This document shows, piece after piece, positions 47,529 to 57,226 of a stretch of DNA of 64,000 nt. The stretch is taken from positions 62,001 to 126,000 of the forward strand of contig PBUB01000009.1 of assembly GCA_002729885.1 (NCBI GenBank). The letters are read 5' to 3'. This stretch comes from Spirochaetaceae bacterium (GTDB lineage: Bacteria; Spirochaetota; Leptospiria; Leptospirales; Leptonemataceae). Made by a program: the position numbers and the translations under genes. The first letter of the stretch is position 1. Every line of letters starts with the position of its first letter. Below the pieces are notes generated by a model. It had not been told where the DNA came from. It searched no databases and worked only from the letters and a program-made list of their open reading frames with translations.

Positions 47529-49226
47529 CTATTTTCCGGAATAGATCCAGACCGGGGCCAGCTTCTCTCGGACGCCATCATTTGAACTGGCATCAGAGCC
47601 ATTCTGCGAATCGTTTGAATCCATGGCCTCGCTCATTTTTCTGGTTCGGCCAATTTCGCTGACTTCGCTGACTATGCTGATTTCGCATTCCATGATTTTC
47701 ATTGGTTCTCCCAGAGATTTGCGAATCACTTCTGGAGCCAGGTTCTTCATATACACTGCATCCGGGGGCCAGGTGCCTTCGTACCAGTTTCTGTTGGAAA
47801 TAACCCGGGAAGGTTTCCCTGTTACATAATCTGCGTGGTAAGTCAGGATGTTGTTTTTGCTGAATAGATAGATGGGCTTCGCATGCCAGTAATCGGCCAT
47901 CACAGTTACCGGGCCAGAAAGAGTATCCAGGCAGCGAACAAAGTCCGGGTAATACTCAGCCCAGTTGTCTTTCGGAATTTCTGCCAGCACCGATGAAGAC
48001 GAAGCGAATCTATCTCGAGCGATGAGCAGGAGTAAGGCTGCAGAAAGCACAATGGCTCCGGATCGTCGGAAAGCCATGGCCAGAGGCCCGGTGAATCGGG
48101 AAAGATGCGCCGTCGGTCGATTTCGCAGACTACAAAGTATGGAAAGCATCCCCGCAGTTGAAACGATAAAGGAACCTGCAAAATATCTTACCGAGTATGC
48201 ATCTATATAGGCGCCACTGAGTATAGCTGCCAGAGGCGGAAGCCAGATAAAAAGCAGAAGATTGGATGAGCTGATTCTACCGTAGAAGATAAGGGAAGGC
48301 TGATCCGCTCTGCGAATCTCGGTTTCTGTGGCCAGCAGTACTCGATGAAGTAGAAAAATCGAAAAAACAAGAACAGCCAGGCACTGAGCATAGAATAATC
48401 GCGGTACCCCGAAGCCATCTCTGAGATCCCTGGCCATGGCCAGGGCAGAATTCAGTACTGAAATAGAAGCCACCTTTCCGGTACTCAGGATAACGGAAGC
48501 CAGGAAATTCAAGACAACACCCAGAGCCAGAGCTCCAACCGTAACCTTGATCCAGTAGTTCAAGCGGCTTCCGGGGACTCGCCTGGCATAGTCCGGATTT
48601 TTTTTGCGCAGTCGCTTCGCATAAACCAGTGAAATCAACGTAGGAACGATGGACTGAACCAGCATGAGTCGGTCGGAAAGGATTACCAGTGAAAGCAGAG
48701 TAATGTAGATTCCCTTCCAGGGAAGCAACTCTTCGTGCCGAATGCGATGAAACAGGGTGAGCGAAGCGATGAAAGCAGCGCAATGCATTCCCGGCAGGTA
48801 AAGAAATGCATAGAAATCCTGGAAATATACGAAGGCAAGAAACTGCAGGGAAAACAGAATGCGAAATATTCCGTAGCGTTTTCCGGGCGGGGAAAACAAT
48901 CTTAAGAGCAGAAAAACAGCCAGGCTGGCCTGGATTATACCGTAAACGCGCAGTGCCAGGGTATGGCTTAGAAACGAATACAGAATGGCATAAAGAGAAA
49001 TATCCGGAAAGAAATAGGGAGCAGGTGTAAATGACCAGCCCAGAATGCTGATGCCATTATACAGATCCTGGACCACAGCAGAGATATAAAGGACATCGGA
49101 CTGAAAGATTTCCTGGTTTGTAATGAATAGACTTCCAGAGATTGCCAGCAAGATTGCAAGAATGGTATCTCTTAATCTCTCCGGTCCTTTTTCTGGAAAG
49201 AGTCGGTTGTGCTGGAGATTCTCCAT
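47529..49226 (-). CDS. Multi-spanning membrane protein, possibly GT-C-like
   Basis: 565-residue integral membrane protein with about ten helices and a hydrophilic C-terminal region (from about 460) that starts DNWAEYYPDFVRCLD. The early loop TNQEIFQSDVLYISAVVQDL carries acidic residues, as in GT-C glycosyltransferases, but no family motif was confirmed. The ATG at 49226 has AGGA upstream and is used in preference to 49286. It converges with tatD, with 44 bp between the stops. Function unknown. Confidence 0.6.
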   Translation of the reverse strand: MENLQHNRLFPEKGPERLRDTILAILLAISGSLFITNQEIFQSDVLYISAVVQDLYNGISILGWSFTPAPYFFPDISLYAILYSFLSHTLALRVYGIIQASLAVFLLLRLFSPPGKRYGIFRILFSLQFLAFVYFQDFYAFLYLPGMHCAAFIASLTLFHRIRHEELLPWKGIYITLLSLVILSDRLMLVQSIVPTLISLVYAKRLRKKNPDYARRVPGSRLNYWIKVTVGALALGVVLNFLASVILSTGKVASISVLNSALAMARDLRDGFGVPRLFYAQCLAVLVFSIFLLHRVLLATETEIRRADQPSLIFYGRISSSNLLLFIWLPPLAAILSGAYIDAYSVRYFAGSFIVSTAGMLSILCSLRNRPTAHLSRFTGPLAMAFRRSGAIVLSAALLLLIARDRFASSSSVLAEIPKDNWAEYYPDFVRCLDTLSGPVTVMADYWHAKPIYLFSKNNILTYHADYVTGKPSRVISNRNWYEGTWPPDAVYMKNLAPEVIRKSLGEPMKIMECEISIVSEVSEIGRTRKMSEAMDSNDSQNGSDASSNDGVREKLAPVWIYSGK

Positions 49227-49349
49227 GATCAATCCTGATTGACTCCAGGGTTGCCGACGCCCATTGAGTAACGGACAGGTTCGCATTCGGCATGCCTGTG
49301 GTCTGGAGGCGAAAACTGAATGCTATCCTCAGGAGGTCAATAGTTTGCC

Positions 49350-50615
49350 ATGCTGGAGCTAAAAAGAATACAGGAAAATCCGGATGAACTGGAAAAGATG
49401 CTCAAAGACCGGATGTTTGAGCGAGTTTCAGTGGATGAAATCAAAGGATTGATTCAAAAGTCCAGAGACAAAAAGATCGAAGTAGATGAGCTCAGAAATG
49501 AGCGGAATCGCTCCAGCAAAGATATTGGAAAGTTAATTGGCTCCGGCAAGAAAGAAGAAGCTGAGAAGCGCAAGGAAGAAGTGCGCAAGATTGGCGAACA
49601 AATATCGGCTCTGGAAGAGGACCTGAACGAGATCGATACGGCTCTAAATAATCAAATTCTAAACTTACCAAACTGGCTGGATCCGGAAGTGCCCATTGGT
49701 CCGGAGACTGAAAATCGAGAACTGAGGAAGCATGGGGAGATCCCATCGTTCAATTTTGAACCCAGACCTCATTATGAAATCGGCGAAGAGATGGGCATTC
49801 TGGATTTCGAAAGTGGAGTCAAGCTGGCCGGCTCCAGGTTTTATACCTATCGTGGAATGGGCGCCACCCTGGAGAGGGCAATTGTTAACTTTATGCTGGA
49901 TCGTCAGCGAGAAAACGGCTACGAAGAAACCTGGGTGCCTTCTACAGTAGTGGACGAGTGCATGGTAACCACCGGCCAGTACCCGAAGTTCAAAGGCGAA
50001 TACTATCGCATGGACGCCGATGAGTTATCTCTCATTCCTACGGCAGAAGTACCGCTGGTCAATCTCTTCAGGGATACAATTCTAACGGATCTGCCGGTGG
50101 CTGTGACTGCAGCCAGTAGTTGCTTTCGCCGGGAAGCGGGGGCAGCGGGCAAGGATACTCGTGGTCTTGTGCGAGTGCATCAGTTCCAGAAAGTGGAGCT
50201 TGTACAGATCTGTGCTCCGGAAGATTCTCTGAAAATTCATGAGGAGATGCTCGGACATGCAGAGGGGATCCTGAAAGCTCTGGGGCTACCCTATCGCGTA
50301 GTTCTTCTGTCCAGCGGGGATATGGGAGCCACGGCCATGAGAACCTACGATCTGGAAGTATGGATGCCGGGACTGAATCGCTGGCTGGAGATTTCCTCCA
50401 TTAGTAACTGTGGTGAGTTTCAGGCCCGTCGCGGAATGATTCGTTTCAAGGCCGAAAAGGGAAATCGTTACGTTCATACCCTGAATGGAAGTGGCCTTGC
50501 TGCTGGCCGAACCATGATTGCCATTATGGAAAATTACCAGCAGGCGGACGGATCATTTCTGATACCTGAAGCTCTGCGACCGTACGCAGGAACAGACCAC
50601 ATCCGCAGCAGATAA
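49350..50615 (+). CDS. serS: Seryl-tRNA synthetase
   Basis: Class II synthetase charging tRNA-Ser and tRNA-Sec. 421 aa: an N-terminal coiled-coil arm (residues 30-105, charged heptads), then motif 1 and 2 (TYRGMGATLERAIVNFML; SCFRREAGAAGKDTRGLVRVHQFQKVEL) and motif 3 (NGSGLAAGRTMIAIMENYQ). All expected residues are present. AGGAGG precedes the ATG. It is divergent from the membrane-protein gene. Confidence 0.97.
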   Translation: MLELKRIQENPDELEKMLKDRMFERVSVDEIKGLIQKSRDKKIEVDELRNERNRSSKDIGKLIGSGKKEEAEKRKEEVRKIGEQISALEEDLNEIDTALNNQILNLPNWLDPEVPIGPETENRELRKHGEIPSFNFEPRPHYEIGEEMGILDFESGVKLAGSRFYTYRGMGATLERAIVNFMLDRQRENGYEETWVPSTVVDECMVTTGQYPKFKGEYYRMDADELSLIPTAEVPLVNLFRDTILTDLPVAVTAASSCFRREAGAAGKDTRGLVRVHQFQKVELVQICAPEDSLKIHEEMLGHAEGILKALGLPYRVVLLSSGDMGATAMRTYDLEVWMPGLNRWLEISSISNCGEFQARRGMIRFKAEKGNRYVHTLNGSGLAAGRTMIAIMENYQQADGSFLIPEALRPYAGTDHIRSR

Positions 50616-50714
50616 AGGATTGAAAGCTGAACCGGATCTCCTCTAATGCAGTCTAAAACAGGTGCGGCCAGGCCGCCCATGGCTTTTTAGTCAGCTGCGA
50701 CAGAAGGAGAAAAA

Positions 50715-51716
50715 ATGAAGTTACGAATCTTTGCAATACTGGTCTTGCTTTCTGCAAGTCCTGCTTTTGCCGGAGAGTTTGGTCTCCGATTTGGCTACTG
50801 GGACATCCAGGAGGGATCCTTTAATCTGGATCTACAACAGCGAATTATTGCCGACGACGCACTGGTAGGTTCCGGAAGTAACAGTTATGCTCCGGGTACC
50901 GCTTTTGGGGATTTTCGATCCGATGCAAGCTTTACCCATCCATTCATGCTGTATTATGGTCCGGCTGGCTGGCCCGCAGGTATTCGCTTCGAAACCGAGT
51001 ATTACGGGACCAAAAGAAGCCACTGGAGAGGGGAAGGGTTTTCTCTCACTTCTCTTAGCCAGGCCGAGATTGAAGGCTTTCGAGAACGTGCTGCATTCAG
51101 GCTTGCTATCTTCTTTCTGGATACGCGCCAGAATGCGCCCATCGATCTAATCCTGAGAGGTGGCGTGCTCTACAATCATCAATTCTCCAGCGAAGAGATC
51201 TATACCTACAACAGTACAGGCATTCAGTCCGTGACCAATTACATTGGAAATCGTGACATCAAGATGTTCATGCCTACCGTTGGCCTGGAAGTAAAGGTGC
51301 CTCTGGCCAGAAGTGGATTCTCCCTTATTGGGGCAGTGGACTTTTCGCAGAAAGGGTCCGAAAGTCTGGATTATGTGCGAACTACATATGCTCCGTCTGG
51401 TACGACTCTAACAACCACAGCAGAGAATATGAAGGCGGATGTAAACGTAATTCGAAACATGTATGAGGCTGGCCTGGTCTACAACGTTACCAAGGATTTT
51501 ATGCTACGTTTGACCTATCGCTCCGAGGTGGATCTGGTATCCTACTCAGGCTATCGCGGTCTGAACGGTACGTTTGTGACCACCCCATCGTCTCAGAGTT
51601 TCACTGTGAATCTGGCCGAAAGCTTGCTGGATGCCGCCTCCGCTTATAACGGAAGAAAAAAAGAAAGGGTGGAAGGTATCTATTTCGGGATTGAAAAATT
51701 CTTCGAATTCCGATAA
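50715..51716 (+). CDS. Predicted outer-membrane beta-barrel protein
   Basis: 333 aa with signal peptide MKLRIFAILVLLSASPAFAGEF. The mature protein alternates polar and aromatic residues in the way of a beta-barrel (GLRFGYWDI, FETEYYGTKRSHWRG, FMLRLTYRSEV), and its last strand is GIYFGIEKFFEFR, with aromatic residues close to the C-terminus but a final Arg. No porin family recognised. AGAAGGAG sits about seven bases before the ATG. A strong hairpin follows. Confidence 0.7.
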   Translation: MKLRIFAILVLLSASPAFAGEFGLRFGYWDIQEGSFNLDLQQRIIADDALVGSGSNSYAPGTAFGDFRSDASFTHPFMLYYGPAGWPAGIRFETEYYGTKRSHWRGEGFSLTSLSQAEIEGFRERAAFRLAIFFLDTRQNAPIDLILRGGVLYNHQFSSEEIYTYNSTGIQSVTNYIGNRDIKMFMPTVGLEVKVPLARSGFSLIGAVDFSQKGSESLDYVRTTYAPSGTTLTTTAENMKADVNVIRNMYEAGLVYNVTKDFMLRLTYRSEVDLVSYSGYRGLNGTFVTTPSSQSFTVNLAESLLDAASAYNGRKKERVEGIYFGIEKFFEFR

Positions 51717-51732
51717 ACCTGTCAACGCATCC

Positions 51733-51763
51733 GCTCTGGCTCAGCATTGGCCTGAGCCAGAGC
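51733..51763 (+). terminator. Strong hairpin after the beta-barrel gene
   Basis: A perfect 12-bp stem (GCTCTGGCTCAG with CTGAGCCAGAGC) around a 7-base loop, followed by a T-rich but broken tract. It starts 17 bp after the stop. The remaining 288 bp to the next gene (51764-52051) show no gene or site I can support. Confidence 0.75.
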
Positions 51764-52051
51764 TCTTACTTTCCGGAAACTGTTACACGGCTCGGGCCGG
51801 CCAAATAATGCACCAGGTTGCAGGTTCAAACTCAGGACCAGTTTGCCCGTGGATTTCTGATGATAGTCTGACGGTTTCGTCTGCCGATTGCTGATGGTAG
51901 TCCGATAAGTCATTCCGAAGTTGCCGATGTATTCCTGCCAGGCTGGCTCCAGGATTGATTCAGAAGAGATACTACGTGTCACTCTTGAGTCCAGGGCTCT
52001 TTTTTAACTCAGGCTAACTGTTATACTTGCGAATCCCCGCCACTTTCGTAA

Positions 52052-53248
52052 ATGGGATGTATGCGCCGAGCGTTCTGGTTATCTATTATTCTAATTAGCT
52101 TCTGTTCCCCGGGGCCTTTGCAGATGGAAGCGGAAGAAACCCTGGACTTTCCCGAGATCTACAAGGGTCGATGTCTGAACAATCGAAGCGGATGTCCCTG
52201 CTTCAAAGAAGCGGATCCACAGTCAGACGTTGTTCGTAACTATTTCCATGCTGAATCATTGCGAAAGTCCGGACCGGAGACTTCCAGAGATGGCAAGACC
52301 TATGTGCCTGTTGTGCGAAATGCCGTCATTTCTACAGCCGGGCCAGAATGCTTTGTTCCTTCCAATTCTTTGATCCCCATGGAATACAGTAAAGTTCTGG
52401 AAGCGAAGCATCAGAAACTGGACCACACACCACTTAGTCTGAATCAACTTGTGAATCTCACCGGCGAAGTGAGTAGCGAACGATTACAGAAGGACTTTCG
52501 GCACATAGATGTGCGTAAGGTCTGGCCCACTTTCTACCATCTTGCTATGGAAGATTTTCATCCGGGCCCGAAAGTTCCGGTCAAGAATCCTGCTGGAAAA
52601 ACGATTGGCTACGCTTCTCAGGAGTTTCTTGAGCAGGTTCGCTGGGAAGGTAGCGGCGTTGGGCTGGATGGTAAGAAATATCACTATGCCGGGCGTCCTG
52701 GAAAATATAACAGCTACAATCTCAGATGGGGGCACGGGGCCGGCTACAATTATCAGGTATTTCCCTATCGCACCATAGCGGTGAATTTTAACGGATTGTG
52801 TCGCTCTCTGGGTAAGAGTATTCCCGGATGTGCTAAGAAAACCCTGATTGGACTTCTGGTGTACATTCCCGAGGTGGCTTCGAAGCGGATCAAAATGCCG
52901 GGAGGCGGAATTCATGACGGCTACTTCTGTATCACCGACACAGGCTCTCCCTACTATATTCGAGACGATCGCATCGATATGTTTGTAGGCACTCATGGAG
53001 GCGGTAATCCTTATTTGCCAGAACAAAGGCAGACCAATCATTTGATTCAGGGCGGAATCAAGAACCTGGTCCCTTCGGACTGGAAGATCTGGACCACCGA
53101 TACGAAGCGTGTATGGTGCGATATTGGCCAGGCAGAGTCCGGAAAGTGTACACACGATTATAGAAATACAGCGAAAGATAAATCTTTGACTCTACAGGCT
53201 GTATTTACCGGCGATGGAAGCCCTGTTCGCTGCAAAAAAAATCCCTGA
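52052..53248 (+). CDS. Exported 3D-domain (MltA-like barrel) protein
   Basis: 398 aa, signal MRRAFWLSIILISFCS with a possible lipobox Cys. The C-terminal half ends in GGIHDGYFCITDTGSPYYIRDDRIDMFVGTHGGG, which matches the 3D domain of lytic-transglycosylase-like proteins, including its Asp residues. The first half has eight Cys and no known domain. It may bind or cleave peptidoglycan (inference from the 3D domain). The start could be the ATG at 52061 (MRRAF) instead. Confidence 0.7.
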   Translation: MGCMRRAFWLSIILISFCSPGPLQMEAEETLDFPEIYKGRCLNNRSGCPCFKEADPQSDVVRNYFHAESLRKSGPETSRDGKTYVPVVRNAVISTAGPECFVPSNSLIPMEYSKVLEAKHQKLDHTPLSLNQLVNLTGEVSSERLQKDFRHIDVRKVWPTFYHLAMEDFHPGPKVPVKNPAGKTIGYASQEFLEQVRWEGSGVGLDGKKYHYAGRPGKYNSYNLRWGHGAGYNYQVFPYRTIAVNFNGLCRSLGKSIPGCAKKTLIGLLVYIPEVASKRIKMPGGGIHDGYFCITDTGSPYYIRDDRIDMFVGTHGGGNPYLPEQRQTNHLIQGGIKNLVPSDWKIWTTDTKRVWCDIGQAESGKCTHDYRNTAKDKSLTLQAVFTGDGSPVRCKKNP

Positions 53249-53464
53249 TTCGATATGTCGGACATGGCTGGTCGGACAGTTTTATGTCAACCCGTGCTTG
53301 CGCCCTGGCAGACCTTCTCCTGAGTGACCGGAAATGCCTACGAAGACGTTTAAAGGTTTTGTTCCGCGCGTCGATGCAATCAGCAATGGGTTGCTATTGA
53401 ATGGAATGCTGTAGTATGGACATACCTTTGTTGATAGTAGGCCCAAACCAAAAAGGAGACATTC

Positions 53465-53878
53465 ATGAGATACATCATTGGATTTGTTTTTACTCTACTT
53501 ATAAGCACATCTCTCGCTGCGGAGCCCGCAAGCGAAGGAGCAAAGCTCAACGGACAGCCTGAAGGTGGCGTTCAGGGCCCTCAAGCGGAGCTTGCGAAAG
53601 CAAATGAAGGCGACACCACTGATAAAGAGCTTCAGCAATTCGCCGTTGCGTATAGCAAAGTAGCCAGAATCCGAAAGTCCGTAGGCCCAGAACTGAAAAG
53701 TCTGGAAACGAAAGCGGAAAAAGATGCGCTGAAAAAAGAAGCTGGTCGGGATATGAAAAAAGCGATCAAGAGCACCGGACTATCTGTGGAACAGTTTAAC
53801 AGCATTGTCCAGGAGCTGGATCAGGATCCGCAGCTTCGCAAAAGGCTTCGAAAGCTGATTCAAGATCAGCAGAAGTAA
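53465..53878 (+). CDS. DUF4168-like exported protein
   Basis: 137-residue predicted exported protein with signal MRYIIGFVFTLLISTSLAAEP. After a Gly/Pro-rich linker comes an all-helical domain, ELQQFAVAYSKVARIR to FNSIVQELDQDPQLRKRL, that fits the DUF4168 pattern (a helix, then VEQFN-IVQ-L--DP-L). The function of DUF4168 is unknown. AAAGGAG precedes the ATG. A terminator hairpin follows. Confidence 0.7.
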   Translation: MRYIIGFVFTLLISTSLAAEPASEGAKLNGQPEGGVQGPQAELAKANEGDTTDKELQQFAVAYSKVARIRKSVGPELKSLETKAEKDALKKEAGRDMKKAIKSTGLSVEQFNSIVQELDQDPQLRKRLRKLIQDQQK

Positions 53879-53902
53879 GCAGCGAAAGATAGAAAGCATC
53901 AT

Positions 53903-53933
53903 GCACGGAGACTCGATATTTCGGTCTCCGTGC
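53903..53933 (+). terminator. Hairpin after the DUF4168 gene
   Basis: A perfect 10-bp stem (GCACGGAGAC with GTCTCCGTGC) and an 11-base loop, 24 bp after the stop, without a following T run. Confidence 0.6.
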
Positions 53934-54335
53934 TGGGTTCCTGGACCATTCAGGGCCCTTGTGCGATTTCCGCGAAATTGGCTGTCATCATTAAACTGCC
54001 AATCATCCAGCTATCTTCCCGCAATCCTGCATCATCCGGAATCCATGGATTACCGAGCCTTCTTTGATCTCCATCGCCGTTCAGACTCCTAAAAAACATC
54101 CACCTCCGCTCCTGTATTGTAACGTTAGTTATTGAGCCTTCCTGATTGGCGGTTCGGGCTGTATATTTTACGTGCAATCTGCCTCCTGGATAGGAAAACA
54201 TTAGACAAAATGTTGGGTTCGGCACAATACCATCGGTGCCGGGTGAGGATTGAAATTCTCCCCATTGATCTGGATCAAGGCATTCGGATCTTTTTCGGTC
54301 TATGATCTCGGCAAAACGAGCGCAGGAGCGAAAGT
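53934..54335. other. Upstream region of the nor operon
   Basis: About 400 bp with no supported gene. The last 70 bp hold the DNR box and -10 of norC. Upstream of that, a 6-bp inverted repeat (CGGCAC/GTGCCG) lies at 54220-54242. Confidence 0.5.
54265..54278 (+). promoter_or_regulatory. FNR/DNR box and promoter of norCBQD-dnr
   Basis: TTGATCTGGATCAA is a perfect TTGAT-N4-ATCAA box. A -10 element TATGAT (54301-54306) follows after exactly 22 nt, placing the box centre about 41.5 bp before the predicted start near 54313 (class II activation). norC begins at 54336. Confidence 0.85.
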
Positions 54336-55058
54336 ATGCTTTCGAAATCACAGGCTAAAGCGTTCTTTCTGGGAGGGACAGTCCTGTTCAGTGCTGTCTT
54401 TCTAGGTCTTACAGTGGATACCCACCGGCAGATGGCAGAAAGAACCAACGAGCAAGAACTGAGTGAATCCGTTATTCGCGGCAAAGAGATCTGGGAAAGG
54501 GAAAACTGTATGGGCTGCCATACCATTCTGGGTGAGGGCGCCTACTATGCACCGGATCTAACCAAAGTCGTGGATAAGCGAGGAGAAGAGTGGATTCGGG
54601 TTTTTATCAAGGATCCCCAGGCCATGTTTCCGGGAGAACGGAAGATGGTGAAATACAACTTCAATGATCAGGAAATGGACGACATCATCGCATTTCTGAA
54701 ATGGGTGGGAAACATCGATACCAATGGATGGCCACCGGAACCTAACATTTCAACCAGTACCATTCCTGGCACGCGAAAGGTAGACGGACCGACCTTACCC
54801 GAGGCTGCCCAGGCACCCGCAGTGGCCGAAGCACCGGCTAAATTTAAATCTCTATGTGTGGCCTGTCATCAGGTGGACGGAAAAGGCGGAAACGTAGGAC
54901 CGGCTCTGGACGGAGTGGCCAATCGTTTCGATCGCGAATACCTGGTGCGATGGCTGAAAGATCCGCAGGCGGTGAAAGAGGGCACTACCATGCCCAAGCT
55001 TCCTCTAAACGAACAGGAAGTAACGTCCATAGTGGACTATCTCATGACTTTGAAATAG
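54336..55058 (+). CDS. norC: Nitric oxide reductase subunit C with an extra cytochrome c domain
   Basis: Membrane-anchored cytochrome c that delivers electrons to NorB for NO reduction to N2O. 240 aa against the usual 150 or so. An N-terminal membrane helix (AKAFFLGGTVLFSAVFLGL) is followed by the NorC heme site CMGCH (residues 58-62) in the typical RGKEIWERENCMGCHTILGEGAYYAPDLT context. After an Ala/Pro linker there is a second c-type domain with CVACH (174-178) and a likely Met ligand in TTMPKLPL. So two hemes are predicted. GGAG lies seven bases before the ATG. First gene of a five-gene operon. Confidence 0.93.
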   Translation: MLSKSQAKAFFLGGTVLFSAVFLGLTVDTHRQMAERTNEQELSESVIRGKEIWERENCMGCHTILGEGAYYAPDLTKVVDKRGEEWIRVFIKDPQAMFPGERKMVKYNFNDQEMDDIIAFLKWVGNIDTNGWPPEPNISTSTIPGTRKVDGPTLPEAAQAPAVAEAPAKFKSLCVACHQVDGKGGNVGPALDGVANRFDREYLVRWLKDPQAVKEGTTMPKLPLNEQEVTSIVDYLMTLK

Positions 55059-55067
55059 GGGGGCACA

Positions 55068-56438
55068 ATGAAATATAAAACGCAAAAGATTGCTTATTAC
55101 TTTTTCGCCGCTGCCATGTTGCTACTGACTCTGCAAATGGTGTACGGCTTCATCATGTTATTCGCCCGCATCGGAATGGATGGCTTACATGACTGGATTC
55201 CATTTAACGTAGCAAGAACCACCCATATCAATCTCCTGGTGGTGTGGCTTCTTACAGGCTTTATGGGATCTGCCTATTACGTAATTCCGGAAGAATCTGG
55301 CCGCGAAATTTACGCGCCACGTCTGGCTATTCTTCAACTGGTTTCCTGGCTTACAGTGGGCGTTGTTGCCGTAGCCGGTTTCCACTTTGGATGGTGGGAA
55401 GGCCGTAAGTTCCTGGAAATTCCGCGACCGCTGGACTATCTGGTGGTGGTAAACGTTCTTCTCTTTCTTTACATCATCGGAATGACGATCTGGAAAGGGG
55501 AACGACATAGTACAACCCAGCTGGTTCTCTACTTCGGTCTATTTACTGCAGCACTGCTGTATCTGCCCGGCATGATCTGGTTCGATAATCAGACCCTGGA
55601 TTCATTCTATCGCTGGTGGGTAGTCCATCTCTGGGTAGAAGGTGTATGGGAACTGATTATGGGATCGCTGCTTGCTTTTCTATTGATCAAGCTCACCGGC
55701 GTAGACCGTGAAGTAGTGGAAAAATGGCTGTATGTTGTCGTGGGCCTTACCTTTCTTTCTGGAATTCTGGGAACCGGCCACCACTACTACTGGATCGGAA
55801 CACCAGGCTACTGGCTCATGATCGGTGGCATTTTCTCTGCTCTGGAGCCTCTGGCATTTCTGGGAATGGCGATCTGGGCCATCAATATGTATCGCAGGAA
55901 AGGGCGAAACCATCCTAACAAGATTGCGCTGTACTGGACGCTGGGATGTGCAGTGATGTCCTTCGTAGGTGCTGGCTTTCTGGGATTCGCACACACCTGG
56001 CCTGCAGTGAACAAATGGACTCATGGCACCTTGATCACTGCCATGCATGGTCACCTGGCGTTCTGGGGTGCCTATGCGATGCTGGTTTTTGCAGTGATTT
56101 CCTATGTGATGCCCAATATGACTGGAAGGAATCTGATGAATAACATGACCGGATATCTTGCATTCTGGTTTTCCAACATTGGTATGGTAGGTATGACCGG
56201 AGCATTCGCGGTGTCTGGCATCGCACAGGTATATCTCGAACGAAAGCTGGGAATGGACTTCCTGGCCGTGCAGAAGGAAATCGTTGTGCATTTTTACGGC
56301 GCGATGCTGGCTGCTTCCTTGTTTAGCGTTGGGATTCTGATGTTTCTGTACACATTCATTCGCTACGGTCAGCCCAGCGAAGAGATGGTGGGACAGGATA
56401 TGCAGGATGATGCAACGGAAATGGGAGCCAATGCATGA
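55068..56438 (+). CDS. norB: Nitric oxide reductase subunit B
   Basis: Catalytic subunit of cytochrome-c-dependent NO reductase, reducing 2 NO to N2O at a heme b3 / FeB centre in the inner membrane. 456 aa, about 12 helices. Ligands visible: His53 (low-spin heme b), His187, His238 and His239 (FeB), and His327 and His329 (hemes). The active-site Glu residues are Glu191 and Glu195 in VHLWVEGVWELI. The short N-terminus without a quinol-oxidase extension marks the cNOR rather than the qNOR type. 9 bp after norC, and its stop overlaps norQ. Confidence 0.95.
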   Translation: MKYKTQKIAYYFFAAAMLLLTLQMVYGFIMLFARIGMDGLHDWIPFNVARTTHINLLVVWLLTGFMGSAYYVIPEESGREIYAPRLAILQLVSWLTVGVVAVAGFHFGWWEGRKFLEIPRPLDYLVVVNVLLFLYIIGMTIWKGERHSTTQLVLYFGLFTAALLYLPGMIWFDNQTLDSFYRWWVVHLWVEGVWELIMGSLLAFLLIKLTGVDREVVEKWLYVVVGLTFLSGILGTGHHYYWIGTPGYWLMIGGIFSALEPLAFLGMAIWAINMYRRKGRNHPNKIALYWTLGCAVMSFVGAGFLGFAHTWPAVNKWTHGTLITAMHGHLAFWGAYAMLVFAVISYVMPNMTGRNLMNNMTGYLAFWFSNIGMVGMTGAFAVSGIAQVYLERKLGMDFLAVQKEIVVHFYGAMLAASLFSVGILMFLYTFIRYGQPSEEMVGQDMQDDATEMGANA

Positions 56439-57226
56439 AATCCGTGGCAAGCAACAAACTTCCCTATTATAGACCGGTTGGTCGGGAACTGGAAGTATTT
56501 GAGCATGCCTATTCCAATCGGTTGCCCCTTCTATTGAAGGGGCCCACCGGCACGGGCAAATCCAGACTGGTGGAATTTATGGCCGCCAGTCTGGAAAGGC
56601 CGCTCATCAACGTGGCCTGTCATGAAGAGACTTCTGCAGTGGATCTGCTGGGCCGTTACCTGATTTCCGGTGGCGAAACCCTCTGGACCGACGGTCCTAT
56701 GTCTCGTGCTGTGCGCGAAGGCGCCATTCTATATCTGGACGAAATCGCAGAGGCGCGACCGGATACCCTGGTAGCCATTCATTCGCTCACCGATCATCGT
56801 CGTTCCCTGTTTCTGGAACGAAAATCCGAAGAACTGGTAGCTCCTCCGGAATTCATGCTCGTGGCCAGTTTTAATCCTGGTTATCAAAAGGGAACCCGGG
56901 AGATGAAACCATCCACAAGACAGAGATTCGTTTCTCTTAGTTTCGATTACCCCGACCCGGAAACGGAGATGGAAATCGTTGTAGGGGAAACGGGGTTCGA
57001 AGGTCCCAGCATCAAAGCTCTGGTTCGTCTGGCCCAGCGAATTCGAAAAGCTCAGGATCTGCCGATTCAGGAGACTATCTCAACCAGACTCATTGTGGAT
57101 GCGGCTCGATTGATTCAATCCGGTTTGCCCCCCAGACTGGCCTGTCAGGTGGCTATCGCAGAACCATTAACGGACGATCGCGATACGCTGGCTGCTCTAC
57201 AGGATTTCATCGCAATGCATTTCTGA
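56435..57226 (+). CDS. norQ: NorQ, MoxR-type AAA+ ATPase for NO reductase maturation
   Basis: 263-residue AAA+ ATPase (NirQ/NorQ/CbbQ family) that with the VWA protein NorD inserts FeB into NorB. Walker A GPTGTGKS (36-43), Walker B AILYLDEIAEA, and the sensor block LVASFNPGYQKGTREMKPSTRQRF are present. Its ATG overlaps the norB stop by four bases (ATGA), indicating coupled translation. Typical length. Confidence 0.93.
   Translation: MKSVASNKLPYYRPVGRELEVFEHAYSNRLPLLLKGPTGTGKSRLVEFMAASLERPLINVACHEETSAVDLLGRYLISGGETLWTDGPMSRAVREGAILYLDEIAEARPDTLVAIHSLTDHRRSLFLERKSEELVAPPEFMLVASFNPGYQKGTREMKPSTRQRFVSLSFDYPDPETEMEIVVGETGFEGPSIKALVRLAQRIRKAQDLPIQETISTRLIVDAARLIQSGLPPRLACQVAIAEPLTDDRDTLAALQDFIAMHF

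Noticed and set aside
51722-51982. 86-codon minus-strand frame after the beta-barrel gene
   Set aside because: Runs across the terminator hairpin and shows no domain or signal.
52484-53155. 223-codon minus-strand frame
   Set aside because: Antisense of the 3D-domain protein gene.
53950-54351. 133-codon minus-strand frame across the norC promoter
   Set aside because: It starts inside norC and covers the DNR box and -10; no ribosome-binding site or recognisable domain.
55680-56450. 256-codon minus-strand frame, His-rich
   Set aside because: Antisense of norB; the His content comes from reversed codons.
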